Positions 1-5,768 of a stretch of DNA of 20,185 bases are shown here, one piece after another; the first letter of the stretch is position 1; every line of letters starts with the position of its first letter. Under the pieces are notes generated by a model. It searched no databases. It was given only the letters and a program-made list of their open reading frames with translations, and was not told the DNA's origin. Where the stretch lies: positions 1-20,185 of IMG/VR virus record IMGVR_UViG_3300042506_000135. One strand, written 5' to 3'. Position numbers and translations under genes: made by a program. Source of the stretch: a virus.

Positions 1-2
1 TT

Positions 3-470
3 ATTGAAAAACTTGTTGGTATTGCAGACGTTCACATAATACACAATCCATCAAATCATGATTATATGGCTGGGTGGTATTTAGCCCAAACTATACAAGC
101 GTGGTTTAAACTAAGTAAAAATATAACTTTTGATACATCAATAAGCCACCGTAAAGCGTTTGTTTATGGAGATAACCTAATTGGCTCAACTCATGGTGAT
201 GGTGCTAAGAATCAAGATTTGCCATTATTGATGGCTCAGGAGTTTAAAAAAGAATGGGCTAATACAAAACACCGTTATATTTATACTCACCACGTACACC
301 ATAAAACATCAAAAGATTATATCGGAATAACAGTTGAAAGCTCACGTAGCCCATCGGGAACGGATAGTTGGCATCACAAACAAGGGTATCAACACTCATC
401 AAAAGCAATAGAAGCATACCTTCACCACCCAGTATATGGTCAGATAATGCGGCTCACCCATAAATTCTAA
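3..470 (+). CDS. Calcineurin-like metallophosphoesterase, C-terminal part (cut by window edge)
   Basis: This reading frame is open from the window edge, so only the last 155 codons are seen; the ATG at 66 is internal. It shows the metallophosphoesterase pattern in order: an NHD triad (positions 54-62, matching the family GNHD metal site), a THGD motif after 'DNLIGS', and 'YTHHVHH' near the end, matching the C-terminal GHxHH metal ligands. Phage members of this family are usually annotated as DNA-repair-exonuclease-like or phosphodiesterase proteins, and the substrate here is unknown. The N-terminal DxH motif would lie upstream. The last codons (cgg ctc acc) are unusually GC-rich for this genome. 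They are repeated with synonymous changes at 875-901, after the HNH gene that follows four bases downstream, so the gene's 3' end seems to have been replaced by a mobile element. Confidence 0.8.
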   Translation: MEKLVGIADVHIIHNPSNHDYMAGWYLAQTIQAWFKLSKNITFDTSISHRKAFVYGDNLIGSTHGDGAKNQDLPLLMAQEFKKEWANTKHRYIYTHHVHHKTSKDYIGITVESSRSPSGTDSWHHKQGYQHSSKAIEAYLHHPVYGQIMRLTHKF

Positions 471-474
471 GGCT

Positions 475-894
475 ATGAAAACTTGTAATTTATGTAATAA
501 AGAAAAACAAATTATTGAATTTGTTAAAAGAAGTAATAGAACTTCAGGAACTCAACCATATTGTAAAGATTGCCATAATAAAAAAATGAGAAATAAATAT
601 GATTCTAAAGTAATGAAGGATTATGATTTAAAAAGAGCTTATGGTATTGATTTAAAACAATATGAAGAAATGTTTTTAGAACAAAAAGGTTGTTGTAAAA
701 TCTGTAATAAACATATTTCTCAATTAAATAATAAACATAAAAAGAGTTTATGTGTTGACCATTGCCACGAAACAAAAAAAATAAGGGGTTTGTTATGTGA
801 TAAATGTAATAGGGGAATAGGGCTACTTAACGACGACGTAAAAATACTAAGTAGTGCAATTGAATACTTAAAAAATAATGAGATTAACACATAA
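475..894 (+). CDS. HNH endonuclease, recombination endonuclease VII type (probable homing endonuclease)
   Basis: A 139-aa protein with two zinc-binding sections. The N-terminal knuckle has C4-x2-C7 and C30-x2-C33. The C-terminal endonuclease VII fold has C74-x2-C77, the catalytic DHCH at 95-98, and C108-x2-C111 within 'RGLLCDKCN', as in T4 gp49-like enzymes, where the Asp-His-His set binds the catalytic metal. Such proteins nick or cut DNA. Free-standing copies scattered among phage genes usually act as homing endonucleases that spread themselves. The gene starts four bases after the phosphoesterase stop. It ends inside a leftover copy of the phosphoesterase 3' end, its stop at 892-894 being out of frame with the remnant. 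Its AT-rich codons contrast with the GC-richer host-gene tail just before it. Family assignment is firm; homing is inferred from the duplicated host tail. Confidence 0.92.
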   Translation: MKTCNLCNKEKQIIEFVKRSNRTSGTQPYCKDCHNKKMRNKYDSKVMKDYDLKRAYGIDLKQYEEMFLEQKGCCKICNKHISQLNNKHKKSLCVDHCHETKKIRGLLCDKCNRGIGLLNDDVKILSSAIEYLKNNEINT

Positions 895-901
895 ATTTTA
901 A
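875..901 (+). repeat. Remnant of the phosphoesterase 3' end, recoded relative to 444-470
   Basis: Read in its own frame this stretch encodes IMRLTHKF and a stop, exactly the last eight residues and stop of the phosphoesterase at 444-470. DNA identity is only 21 of 27, because Arg, Leu, Thr and Phe use different codons (aga/cgg, tta/ctc, aca/acc, ttt/ttc). A stop codon lies two codons upstream in this frame, so it is not translated. The next gene starts four bases later, as expected if this is the original junction before the HNH gene arrived. Confidence 0.85.
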
Positions 902-905
902 TACA

Positions 906-1259
906 ATGGATAGTCTACAATGGTTCTCAATATCAATAATTCACCCTATAAACTCAGCTTTTAATACGGATGAGGAAATAGATGAACTTGATAAAATAAG
1001 GCTTTTAAACGAAGGTTTATTAGATGACTACGAAACAACTATTGGTTACTTTTGTTTATCTCGAAATACAATTACGCAATTAAACCCAAAGGTGTTTATT
1101 CCTAAAGGTAAAACTAATAAGAAATATTACACCGAGATAGTATTTGAGAATGGCGATTTGGTTTATTCACCCGGCAGACCAGAAGTTATTTATTCAAAGT
1201 TAAATGAATATTATGAAAGTCTGCCTATTCCCGATGTTGATAATGAACCACAAATATAG
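906..1259 (+). CDS. Hypothetical protein, 117 aa
   Basis: I do not recognise this protein. It is acidic at the N-terminal third ('TDEEIDELDK') and has no signal peptide or membrane segment. A central section ('KVFIPKGKTNKKYYTEIVFENGDLVY') looks like beta strands. It starts four bases after the remnant phosphoesterase stop at 899-901, so before the HNH insertion it was probably translationally coupled to that gene. It is the last + strand gene before a convergent junction with the early - strand operon, and its end overlaps a weak hairpin at 1248-1270. A regulatory or accessory role is possible, but nothing in the sequence decides it. Confidence 0.7.
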   Translation: MDSLQWFSISIIHPINSAFNTDEEIDELDKIRLLNEGLLDDYETTIGYFCLSRNTITQLNPKVFIPKGKTNKKYYTEIVFENGDLVYSPGRPEVIYSKLNEYYESLPIPDVDNEPQI

Positions 1260-1270
1260 GGTTATTGTGG
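1248..1270. terminator. Weak hairpin between convergent genes
   Basis: CCACAA (1248-1253) pairs with TTGTGG (1265-1270) around an 11-nt loop, between the convergent gene ends at 1259 and 1282. No U-tract follows on either strand, so it is a poor intrinsic terminator. It may still mark the boundary between the two transcription units. Confidence 0.3.
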
Positions 1271-1281
1271 ATAATAAACAA

Positions 1282-1575
1282 CTATTCCTTTAGACTTTGA
1301 GCGATACGAAACAGTATAAGATAGCCTATTAAGTCTTTTAGATTATCCTCATCAAAGCCTTTTAAACCTGCGCTTTTGATACGATTAATTTTATCGTTTG
1401 CTCTGGCTGCTATTCCAAATTCAATCATATCTTTTTTAGTTAGTTCCATTGATGGCTTAATTATCCAGTCAGGATTAAAGATTGAGCCATTATAGCTGTT
1501 ATTCTTTTGAATAGCTAAATCGCTAAGGCTTTGATATTCCTTAGCGATTAGTTTGTTTATCTCGTCTGTGGTCAT
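1282..1575 (-). CDS. DUF1599 / nucleotide modification associated domain 1 (Nmad1)-like protein
   Basis: A 97-aa protein with the pattern of DUF1599: an N-terminal helix, 'KKN/QKNNSYNGS.FNP', then 'GIAARANDKINRIKS' and a C-terminal 'EDNLKDLIGYLILFRI' helix. Pfam calls this domain 'nucleotide modification associated domain 1' because it recurs near base-modification genes in phages; its biochemical activity is not established as far as I know. It is the last gene of the early - strand operon, 40 bases after a PP-loop enzyme gene, which fits a nucleotide-processing neighbourhood. The length is about right for a single-domain member. The start at 1575 is the only reasonable Met. Confidence 0.72.
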   Translation of the reverse strand: MTTDEINKLIAKEYQSLSDLAIQKNNSYNGSIFNPDWIIKPSMELTKKDMIEFGIAARANDKINRIKSAGLKGFDEDNLKDLIGYLILFRIAQSLKE

Positions 1576-1615
1576 AGGTTATTTGTTATTTAGTATCGCA
1601 AAAAATTCCGCATTC

Positions 1616-2323
1616 CTAGCTTTTAATTTTACCGCCTTTATCAGTTTCTAATAATTCATCTAAGTAAATTCTTTTACCTTTTAATTTAACAAGTTTACAA
1701 CCTATTCTTCTGCTCTGTATTGCACGCTCTTCAAACACATCTGGAAAAGTTTTTCTAACTAAATTCCAATAAGTAGGACTTTGCGATTTTACACACCCGA
1801 TACAATTAGCATTTGGATAACCAAGCGAATAAATTAAAGGCAATTTAATCCCAGCCTTTTCAACTATTTTAAAGCAATCTTGTTTAGTTAATAATTCAGC
1901 AATTAGCACAGGTATTGTATTTCCTCTTTCGCCTGTATTAAATCTTTTTTGCCTTTCCCATTCATCAATGGTAAACCCTAAAACGTGCCAGTCAATTTTA
2001 TTTTTCTTTTCAAATTGGTATCTCGCTTCCTTTTTTAATTCCCTTGTGCAAGGCGCACCTGCAACACCACTAATATATTTAACCTTATCAAATACCTCTA
2101 TAATATCAGCATTTGGGTATTTATCATTAGTGGCTTTAATAATCTTTTGTCCTAACCAAGTTTCAACATCAGCTAAAAATCTTAAATTATCAGGATGCTC
2201 GTTTTTAACTGGGTTGTTTACTATTAAAATATTATGAGTTTCACCATACTTTTCAATAGTTTTTTTAGCTGCTACTGCACTTGCAACTCCGCAACTAAAC
2301 CAAACTGCTATTGTTTCTTTCAT
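1616..2323 (-). CDS. PAPS reductase-like PP-loop protein (adenine nucleotide alpha-hydrolase superfamily), copy 2
   Basis: A 235-aa protein of the PAPS reductase / PP-loop ATPase superfamily. The N-terminal nucleotide-binding loop is 'SCGVAS' (10-15), a phage-type variant of SGGxxS with Cys replacing the first Gly. Further motifs are 'NEHPDN' (41-46), 'CTREL' (92-96), 'GFTIDEWER' and 'NCIGCVK' (173-179). The CTREL and NCxxC pairs recur in the 277-aa neighbour, so they may bind a metal or cluster or act in sulfur or thiol chemistry. Known family members activate substrates by adenylation (as in DndC or tRNA thiolation) or reduce PAPS. In phages the function is generally unknown. The start codon overlaps the preceding stop as ATGA, so translation is coupled to the small membrane protein gene. 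Confidence 0.85.
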   Translation of the reverse strand: MKETIAVWFSCGVASAVAAKKTIEKYGETHNILIVNNPVKNEHPDNLRFLADVETWLGQKIIKATNDKYPNADIIEVFDKVKYISGVAGAPCTRELKKEARYQFEKKNKIDWHVLGFTIDEWERQKRFNTGERGNTIPVLIAELLTKQDCFKIVEKAGIKLPLIYSLGYPNANCIGCVKSQSPTYWNLVRKTFPDVFEERAIQSRRIGCKLVKLKGKRIYLDELLETDKGGKIKS

Positions 2324-2568
2324 TTTATTTTTATTTTATAAGATAAATAATCACCAATTAATCCGCTTATTACATAAGCAATACACATTTTTACATCGCC
2401 ATCAATAACAGATTTTACACCTATTGAGCTACTAACAAGCCATGTTAATTTTATTAATGTAGATGTTATAATACCCATTAATACGTTTTCTTTTGCCGTA
2501 TATCTTACATTTAAAGTTCTACTAAAACTAAATGTAAACTGGCTAAGTATTAAGTATATCATTTCCAT
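2320..2568 (-). CDS. Small integral membrane protein, 82 aa
   Basis: This protein has three hydrophobic stretches: an N-terminal segment of about residues 1-15, a middle one around 'VLMGIITSTLIKLTWLVSSSIGV' and a third around 'MCIAYVISGLIGDYLSY', ending in a basic tail. The 'SRTLNVRYTAKENVLMG..TS...L.WL.S..IG' pattern looks like small membrane proteins found in many phage DNA-metabolism regions, related in outline to the DUF5698 group; this is pattern memory, not a database result. It starts one base after the stop of the 42-aa ORF, and its stop overlaps the next start (ATGA). A Met two codons downstream is an alternative start. No function can be assigned. Confidence 0.72.
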   Translation of the reverse strand: MEMIYLILSQFTFSFSRTLNVRYTAKENVLMGIITSTLIKLTWLVSSSIGVKSVIDGDVKMCIAYVISGLIGDYLSYKIKIK

Positions 2569-2569
2569 A

Positions 2570-2698
2570 CTATTCCTTCACTTTTTTACTATCCCTTATT
2601 AGAGATATGGTTAAACATATTGGCTTTAATTTTTTGCCTTTATAAATGACCGTGCTATCATTTAGCACGATCATGTTTGGCAGGATTGGTTTTTCCAT
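2570..2698 (-). CDS. Small ORF, 42 aa, sharing its start region with the upstream PP-loop gene
   Basis: This short frame begins MEKPILPNM and ends KKVKE. Its first four codons and the 18 bases before them duplicate the start of the 277-aa gene (30-bp direct repeat). It sits 15 bases after that gene's stop and one base before the next start, so it fills the gap exactly as a coupled phage gene would. Met9 (2674) could be the original start, as the repeat ends before it. Codons 9-16 overlap a 10-bp hairpin (2648-2672). The residual sequence 'VIYKGKKLKPICLTISLI' reads like a normal basic/hydrophobic protein. No family recognised; coding status is uncertain. Confidence 0.45.
   Translation of the reverse strand: MEKPILPNMIVLNDSTVIYKGKKLKPICLTISLIRDSKKVKE
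2648..2672 (-). other. Strong hairpin inside the 42-aa ORF
   Basis: On the - strand GATCGTGCTA, loop AATGA, TAGCACGGTC can form a 10-bp stem with one G-U pair. It is unusually GC-rich for this region and is not followed by a U-tract, so it is not an intrinsic terminator. It may control translation of the 42-aa ORF, because the alternative start Met9 lies at its 5' edge, or it may mark an RNase site. Confidence 0.45.
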
Positions 2699-2715
2699 TA
2701 CTTAATTTATAGGTT
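2686..2715 (-). repeat. 30-bp direct repeat, downstream copy
   Basis: This stretch matches 3535-3564 at 29 of 30 positions, the only difference being 2709 (a) against 3558 (g). On the - strand it reads AACCTATAAATTAAG then TAATGGAAAAACCAA. In the upstream copy the first half encodes the last residues of gp157 (NLQIK*); here the Gln codon caa is taa, so it is a non-coding relic of that gene end. Confidence 0.9.
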
Positions 2716-3547
2716 ATTTGCATTCCGTAAATATCTCGCATGAGTCATTTAACAAGTCTAATTGTATATTTGAATCTTCGTTGTCGTTGTTAACTTTTCC
2801 GTTATACTCTTTAGATTGTCTTAAAATATCTTCAACATTTCTAGAACCTCTAAATATAGAATAACCTTTGCTATATAACAACTCCATTCTTTTAAAAAAA
2901 TCAAATGCCGATGGTGTTTCTTTAGCTATTTGAAATAGCTTTTTATCGCTTTTTTTATAGCAGGTTATACAATTCCCTTGATAACCTTTTAAGTTTAATC
3001 TAAACGGCATTTGTTTCCAATAAAAATTTATATGTTTTTTTGTAACAGGAATAAAATCTTTTTGGATTAATGGGTAAATAATACCTAATTTTTTATAATT
3101 GGGATTCATTCTATCAAATTCATCACTCCTTATACCTAATGCGAGTAAGTATTTTTGACCGTTAAAATACTCTTTAGCGAAAGATTTAACAGGGGATAAT
3201 TTTAACTCCCTTGTACAATGTAAAAAATTAGTTGTGGGTAATCCGTATTTTTTAATGACATCTTCAAATGGTTCGCCATTTCTACTTGCTGATTTAAAAT
3301 CTATTATTTTATGTCTAGTGCCTTTACCTTTTTCTTTATTTACAACACATTCAATCCAATTAATTTTAAAACCAAATTCATTCTCACAATTGTTTATAAA
3401 CTCTAATGTAGGTTCACTTTCCTGTCCTGTATTAGCGAAAACAAAAACCATGTTATATTCATTATTTTTATGTTTAAAAAGCCATTGCGCCATAAAAGCG
3501 GAGGTCTCCCCTCCGCTAAATGTAACTAATAAATTTGGTTTTTCCAT
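2714..3547 (-). CDS. PAPS reductase-like PP-loop protein, copy 1
   Basis: A 277-aa member of the PAPS reductase / adenine nucleotide alpha-hydrolase superfamily. The classical PP-loop SGGETS is at 11-16, followed by 'FANTGQE' (37-43), 'CTRELK' (111-116), 'GIRSDE' (138-143) and a 'NCITC' pair (192-196). It is therefore a likely ATP-pyrophosphatase or sulfonucleotide-type enzyme. Phage homologues are common but their substrate is not known. It differs from the 235-aa protein in loop sequence and length, so the two are distant relatives rather than a recent duplication. The start overlaps the gp157 stop (TAATG). The gene is bracketed by a 30-bp direct repeat that includes the gp157 end and its own start, so it looks like an inserted cassette of 849 bp. 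The C-terminal ~30 residues are acidic and Asn-rich. Confidence 0.87.
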   Translation of the reverse strand: MEKPNLLVTFSGGETSAFMAQWLFKHKNNEYNMVFVFANTGQESEPTLEFINNCENEFGFKINWIECVVNKEKGKGTRHKIIDFKSASRNGEPFEDVIKKYGLPTTNFLHCTRELKLSPVKSFAKEYFNGQKYLLALGIRSDEFDRMNPNYKKLGIIYPLIQKDFIPVTKKHINFYWKQMPFRLNLKGYQGNCITCYKKSDKKLFQIAKETPSAFDFFKRMELLYSKGYSIFRGSRNVEDILRQSKEYNGKVNNDNEDSNIQLDLLNDSCEIFTECK

Positions 3548-3564
3548 TACTTAATTTGTAGGTT
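3535..3564 (-). repeat. 30-bp direct repeat, upstream copy
   Basis: This copy covers the last codons of gp157 (AAC CTA CAA ATT AAG TAA) and, overlapping them, the start ATGGAAAAACCAA of the 277-aa gene. The second copy lies 849 bp away at 2686-2715. Because it carries functional parts of two genes, it is probably the original sequence and the other copy the duplicate. Confidence 0.9.
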
Positions 3565-4041
3565 TAAATTAGTTTGTAAAATAGCCCCCTGCACATTTTC
3601 ACCACTTTTAATAGCTTCTTTAATCGCTATTTTATCGGCTGCTTTAGTTATAGTTGTTTTAACAAAATCTGCATCTAGCAAGTCAATATCTGTAACTTCA
3701 ATAGATTCTGATTTTCTAAAGTTAATCTTTAATAGCGGTGTTTTTAATTCCGTTACATCAAACATTTGCATGGCTTGTGATAGGTTATTTTTAAGTCTAT
3801 CGATACTATTAACTAAAGGTTTTTTTAATGCCTGTAATCGCTTTATTTCTAAATCAATTAGATCTATATTGCCCTCTAATTCTTTTACAATAAAGCCATA
3901 ACAAACGCCTTTATTTTGTAATTGTTCTTTAGAAATAGAGAGGGCAGTTTCCTGCTCCTCTGTTATTTCGCCACCTGCATCTATTATAGATTGTACAATG
4001 TTTAAATATTCCTGTTCTATTTGGTATAATGCTACTTTCAT
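3547..4041 (-). CDS. Gp157-like protein (Siphovirus Gp157 family)
   Basis: A 164-aa helical protein with the Siphovirus Gp157 layout: an N-terminal helix ('LYQIEQEYLNIVQSIIDAGGEITEE'), a coiled-coil centre ('IDLIDLEIKRLQALKKPLVNSIDRLKNNLSQAM') and a C-terminal beta section with 'KTPLLKINFRKSESIEV'. The family was named after a streptococcal phage protein linked to phage resistance when expressed in the host. In phage genomes it normally sits beside ERF or RecT recombination genes, as here. Its stop overlaps the next start (TAATG), and it begins two bases after the stop of the 56-aa gene, so the genes are translated as one unit. Confidence 0.85.
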   Translation of the reverse strand: MKVALYQIEQEYLNIVQSIIDAGGEITEEQETALSISKEQLQNKGVCYGFIVKELEGNIDLIDLEIKRLQALKKPLVNSIDRLKNNLSQAMQMFDVTELKTPLLKINFRKSESIEVTDIDLLDADFVKTTITKAADKIAIKEAIKSGENVQGAILQTNLNLQIK

Positions 4042-4043
4042 AA

Positions 4044-4214
4044 TTAATTATTTTTTAGATTTATTAGTGTTTCAATATCTTGTTGAATAGATTTTATTGT
4101 TCCGATAGCATAGCCTAAAGCAAACATATTATCTCCATATTTATCTATCGCTAATAAGGCAGCATCTATTTCTTTAGTTAATAATGTTAATTGTTTTTTA
4201 GTTTTAGCTTCCAT
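4044..4214 (-). CDS. Small helical protein, 56 aa
   Basis: This short gene reads MEAKTKKQLTLLTKEI and ends INLKNN. It fills the gap between erf, whose stop is one base before this start, and gp157, whose start is two bases after this stop. The tight packing on both sides is the main evidence that it is translated. The protein is mostly alpha-helical with a leucine-rich N-terminal half, and has no signal peptide or recognisable domain. By position it may assist Gp157 or ERF, but this is only context. Confidence 0.7.
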   Translation of the reverse strand: MEAKTKKQLTLLTKEIDAALLAIDKYGDNMFALGYAIGTIKSIQQDIETLINLKNN

Positions 4215-4215
4215 C

Positions 4216-4746
4216 TTAATTATTTTTTAATGCTAAGTCAATAGCGGTTTGAAATTCTTTTGAGATTGTATATTTTGGTAACGCTTCAATTACCTTGTCT
4301 TTATTGCCACTTGTAATAGTGTTAATTATAGCTTCAAATTGTTGAGCGTTTAAAGTTGGTTTAACTGGTGCAGGTTTTTGACTATCAGCATCCGCCTCTG
4401 TTTCATCAATTAAAAATAAACCATTTAAGGCATATTTTCTAGCATAGCTTGATGCAGTTCCAGTTGCTTGTTCTGGTGACATTCCTTTATGTTCTGCTAA
4501 TTCTGCAAAGCCACAAGTCCAATTATGATCTTGTCCAATATGAATAGATGCAGTTGCTTTAACAAATAGTTTAGTGCCAACTAATATAACTTCATCAGTT
4601 AAGCTAAATGTAGCGTTATACTTGTTTAAGATTGGTTTTACAGCTTCTAAAATATCTTCACAACTTCTGTATTTGTATTTACCAAAGCTGTTAAAGTTAC
4701 CTTTAGGAACTTTTAATTCTGTTTGAATTTTTACTAAGTCTTTCAT
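4216..4746 (-). CDS. erf: ERF family single-strand annealing recombinase
   Basis: A 176-aa protein of the ERF superfamily. The core runs from about residue 1 to 122: 'VPKGNFNSFGKYKYRSCEDILEAVKPIL' followed by beta strands and the diagnostic 'GTASSYARKYALNGLFLIDETEADAD'. A short linker (KPAPVKP) leads to a small helical C-terminal domain. ERF proteins anneal complementary single strands during phage recombination and genome circularisation, typically together with a single-strand binding protein, here encoded just upstream. The start at 4746 has an A-rich leader. It lies directly after a terminator-like hairpin and U-tract (4760-4812), so expression is probably controlled by read-through or RNA structure. 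Confidence 0.92.
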   Translation of the reverse strand: MKDLVKIQTELKVPKGNFNSFGKYKYRSCEDILEAVKPILNKYNATFSLTDEVILVGTKLFVKATASIHIGQDHNWTCGFAELAEHKGMSPEQATGTASSYARKYALNGLFLIDETEADADSQKPAPVKPTLNAQQFEAIINTITSGNKDKVIEALPKYTISKEFQTAIDLALKNN

Positions 4747-4759
4747 TTTGTTTTGTTTT

Positions 4760-4852
4760 AAAAAAGAAACCTAAGCAGGATTGGCGTAGAGAAACCGCAC
4801 CCGCTTAGGTTTTAAATAGTTTAGTTATGAATAACAAGTCTCTACTCTTGTT
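4760..4852 (-). ncRNA. Structured leader RNA: two hairpins with complementary loops, ending in a U-tract
   Basis: Reading the - strand, hairpin A is AACAAG (4852-4847), loop AGTAGAGA, CTTGTT (4838-4833). Hairpin B pairs 13 bases at 4812-4800 (AAACCTAAGCGGG) with 13 at 4779-4767 (CCTGCTTAGGTTT), including one G-U pair. A possible inner GCG/CGC stem carries a loop containing TCTCTA. The A loop GTAGAGA (4845-4839) is perfectly complementary to TCTCTAC (4792-4786) in B, so the loops could kiss. C and six Ts follow B, as in an intrinsic terminator, 14 bases before the erf start. It lies between the ssDNA-binding gene and erf and could be an attenuator, a terminator, or a small RNA. Confidence 0.6.
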
Positions 4853-4880
4853 TAACTTACTGCAAATATACTAATAATAT

Positions 4881-5252
4881 TTAGAACGGCAAATCATCAT
4901 TATCATTTTTATTAGAGTTATTAACAAAAGCATGATTTTCAGCCTGTACGTTTGTAGCTGGTTTAGTAAATTGACTAACACCTTTTATAGCCCATGCTTC
5001 AATACTATTAAAATACTGAGTTCCTTTAGTTGGGTTTTCGTATAAACGCCCTCGCAAGTTTATGCTAACTGTTACTTCGTCCCCACTTGAATAGCTATTT
5101 AATAAGTCACATTTTGCATTAGTAACTTGAATTAATAGATGGTTTGGGTACGGTGTACTTCCGTCTGTCGTTAGTACAAATTCACGCTTTTTAAACTTTT
5201 CGCTAATTGTTTGGGTTGCGAATACCTCTTTGATTGTTCCTTGGATGTCCAT
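4881..5252 (-). CDS. DUF3127 single-stranded DNA-binding protein
   Basis: A 123-aa OB-fold-like protein of the DUF3127 family, common in Bacteroidota genomes and phages. It opens with 'IQGTIKEVFATQTISEKFKKREFVLTT', continues with beta strands including 'GDEVTVSINLRGRLYENPTKGTQYFNSIEAWAI', and ends in a disordered Asn/Asp-rich tail closing with DDLPF. This resembles the acidic DDxPF tip by which bacterial SSB proteins recruit partners. It probably coats single-stranded phage DNA during replication and works with ERF next door. The A-rich leader (AAAATAAAACAAACATG) and a 7-base gap from the preceding stop suggest it is co-transcribed with the genes upstream. A 134-base leader follows before erf. 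Confidence 0.85.
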   Translation of the reverse strand: MDIQGTIKEVFATQTISEKFKKREFVLTTDGSTPYPNHLLIQVTNAKCDLLNSYSSGDEVTVSINLRGRLYENPTKGTQYFNSIEAWAIKGVSQFTKPATNVQAENHAFVNNSNKNDNDDLPF

Positions 5253-5259
5253 GTTTGTT

Positions 5260-5670
5260 TTATTTTATGTTTTGATTTGAATTTATAAATTTAGTTATTT
5301 CCCTTGACTTTTCAAAGAACACACATTTATCTGTGTATAAGTCAATGTTATTAATTACCCGGTAGTCTAGGTTATTTCTATGTGCTATTAAAGTTTCAAT
5401 TTGACTACGATCTAATTTAATAACCATATCACTTTTAGTCATAAAGTTATCCTTTTCAATCTCCCTAGTTTGACGTTCTTTAATTAAAGGCTGTACACCC
5501 TCAATTAAAGTAACCATAGCACCATCGCCTACTTTCTTAATCTTAAATTTAACGTTGTATTTTTCCGAGTAATGGTTTGAGCTTACTCTAATGTTTTGGC
5601 AAACGCCACGTATAAATGTAGCCCTATTAAGTTCTAATTTATCAAAGTTGTATTTAGTGTATAGTCTCAT
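5260..5670 (-). CDS. Hypothetical early protein, 136 aa
   Basis: I do not recognise the family. The protein is basic and probably mixed alpha/beta: strands in the first half ('NIRVSSNHYSEKYNVKFKIKKVGDGAMVTLIEGV'), a charged middle and a helical end ('DRSQIETLIAHRNN'). There is no signal or membrane segment. Its ATG overlaps the previous stop (ATGA), and it precedes the ssDNA-binding gene by seven bases, so it belongs to the early replication/recombination operon. A DNA-related or regulatory role is possible by context only. Confidence 0.72.
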   Translation of the reverse strand: MRLYTKYNFDKLELNRATFIRGVCQNIRVSSNHYSEKYNVKFKIKKVGDGAMVTLIEGVQPLIKERQTREIEKDNFMTKSDMVIKLDRSQIETLIAHRNNLDYRVINNIDLYTDKCVFFEKSREITKFINSNQNIK

Positions 5671-5768
5671 TTGTTTTTATTTTTAGTCCATTCATCATAT
5701 TCATTATCTTTAATCATGTAACTAATAACGCCTAGCGTTACTATGCTTACTCCTGCAATCCATATCAT
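5667..5768 (-). CDS. Tiny single-TM protein, 33 aa
   Basis: The frame reads MIWIAGVSIVTLGVISYM then a charged tail ending WTKNKNK. The first ~18 residues form one membrane-spanning segment; the tail is mixed-charge and probably cytoplasmic. Both ends overlap neighbours by four bases (ATGA), which is the main support for translation. Tiny early phage membrane proteins often modify host membrane functions, but nothing specific is visible. Confidence 0.6.
   Translation of the reverse strand: MIWIAGVSIVTLGVISYMIKDNEYDEWTKNKNK

Noticed and set aside
1968-2237. 89-aa + strand frame opposite the 235-aa PP-loop gene
   Set aside because: It is antisense to a well-supported enzyme gene with full family motifs, so it is a shadow.
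4041-4746. Similar endings 'LKNN*' of ERF and the 56-aa protein as a duplication
   Set aside because: The shared stretch is only a few A-rich codons (aaa aat aat taa) and does not extend upstream, so it is probably composition bias.
4760-4852. Retron-like or CRISPR-like RNA as explanation of the paired hairpins
   Set aside because: There is no reverse transcriptase, repeat array or effector nearby; only two hairpins with complementary loops and a U-tract are seen, so an attenuator or small RNA is the simpler reading.
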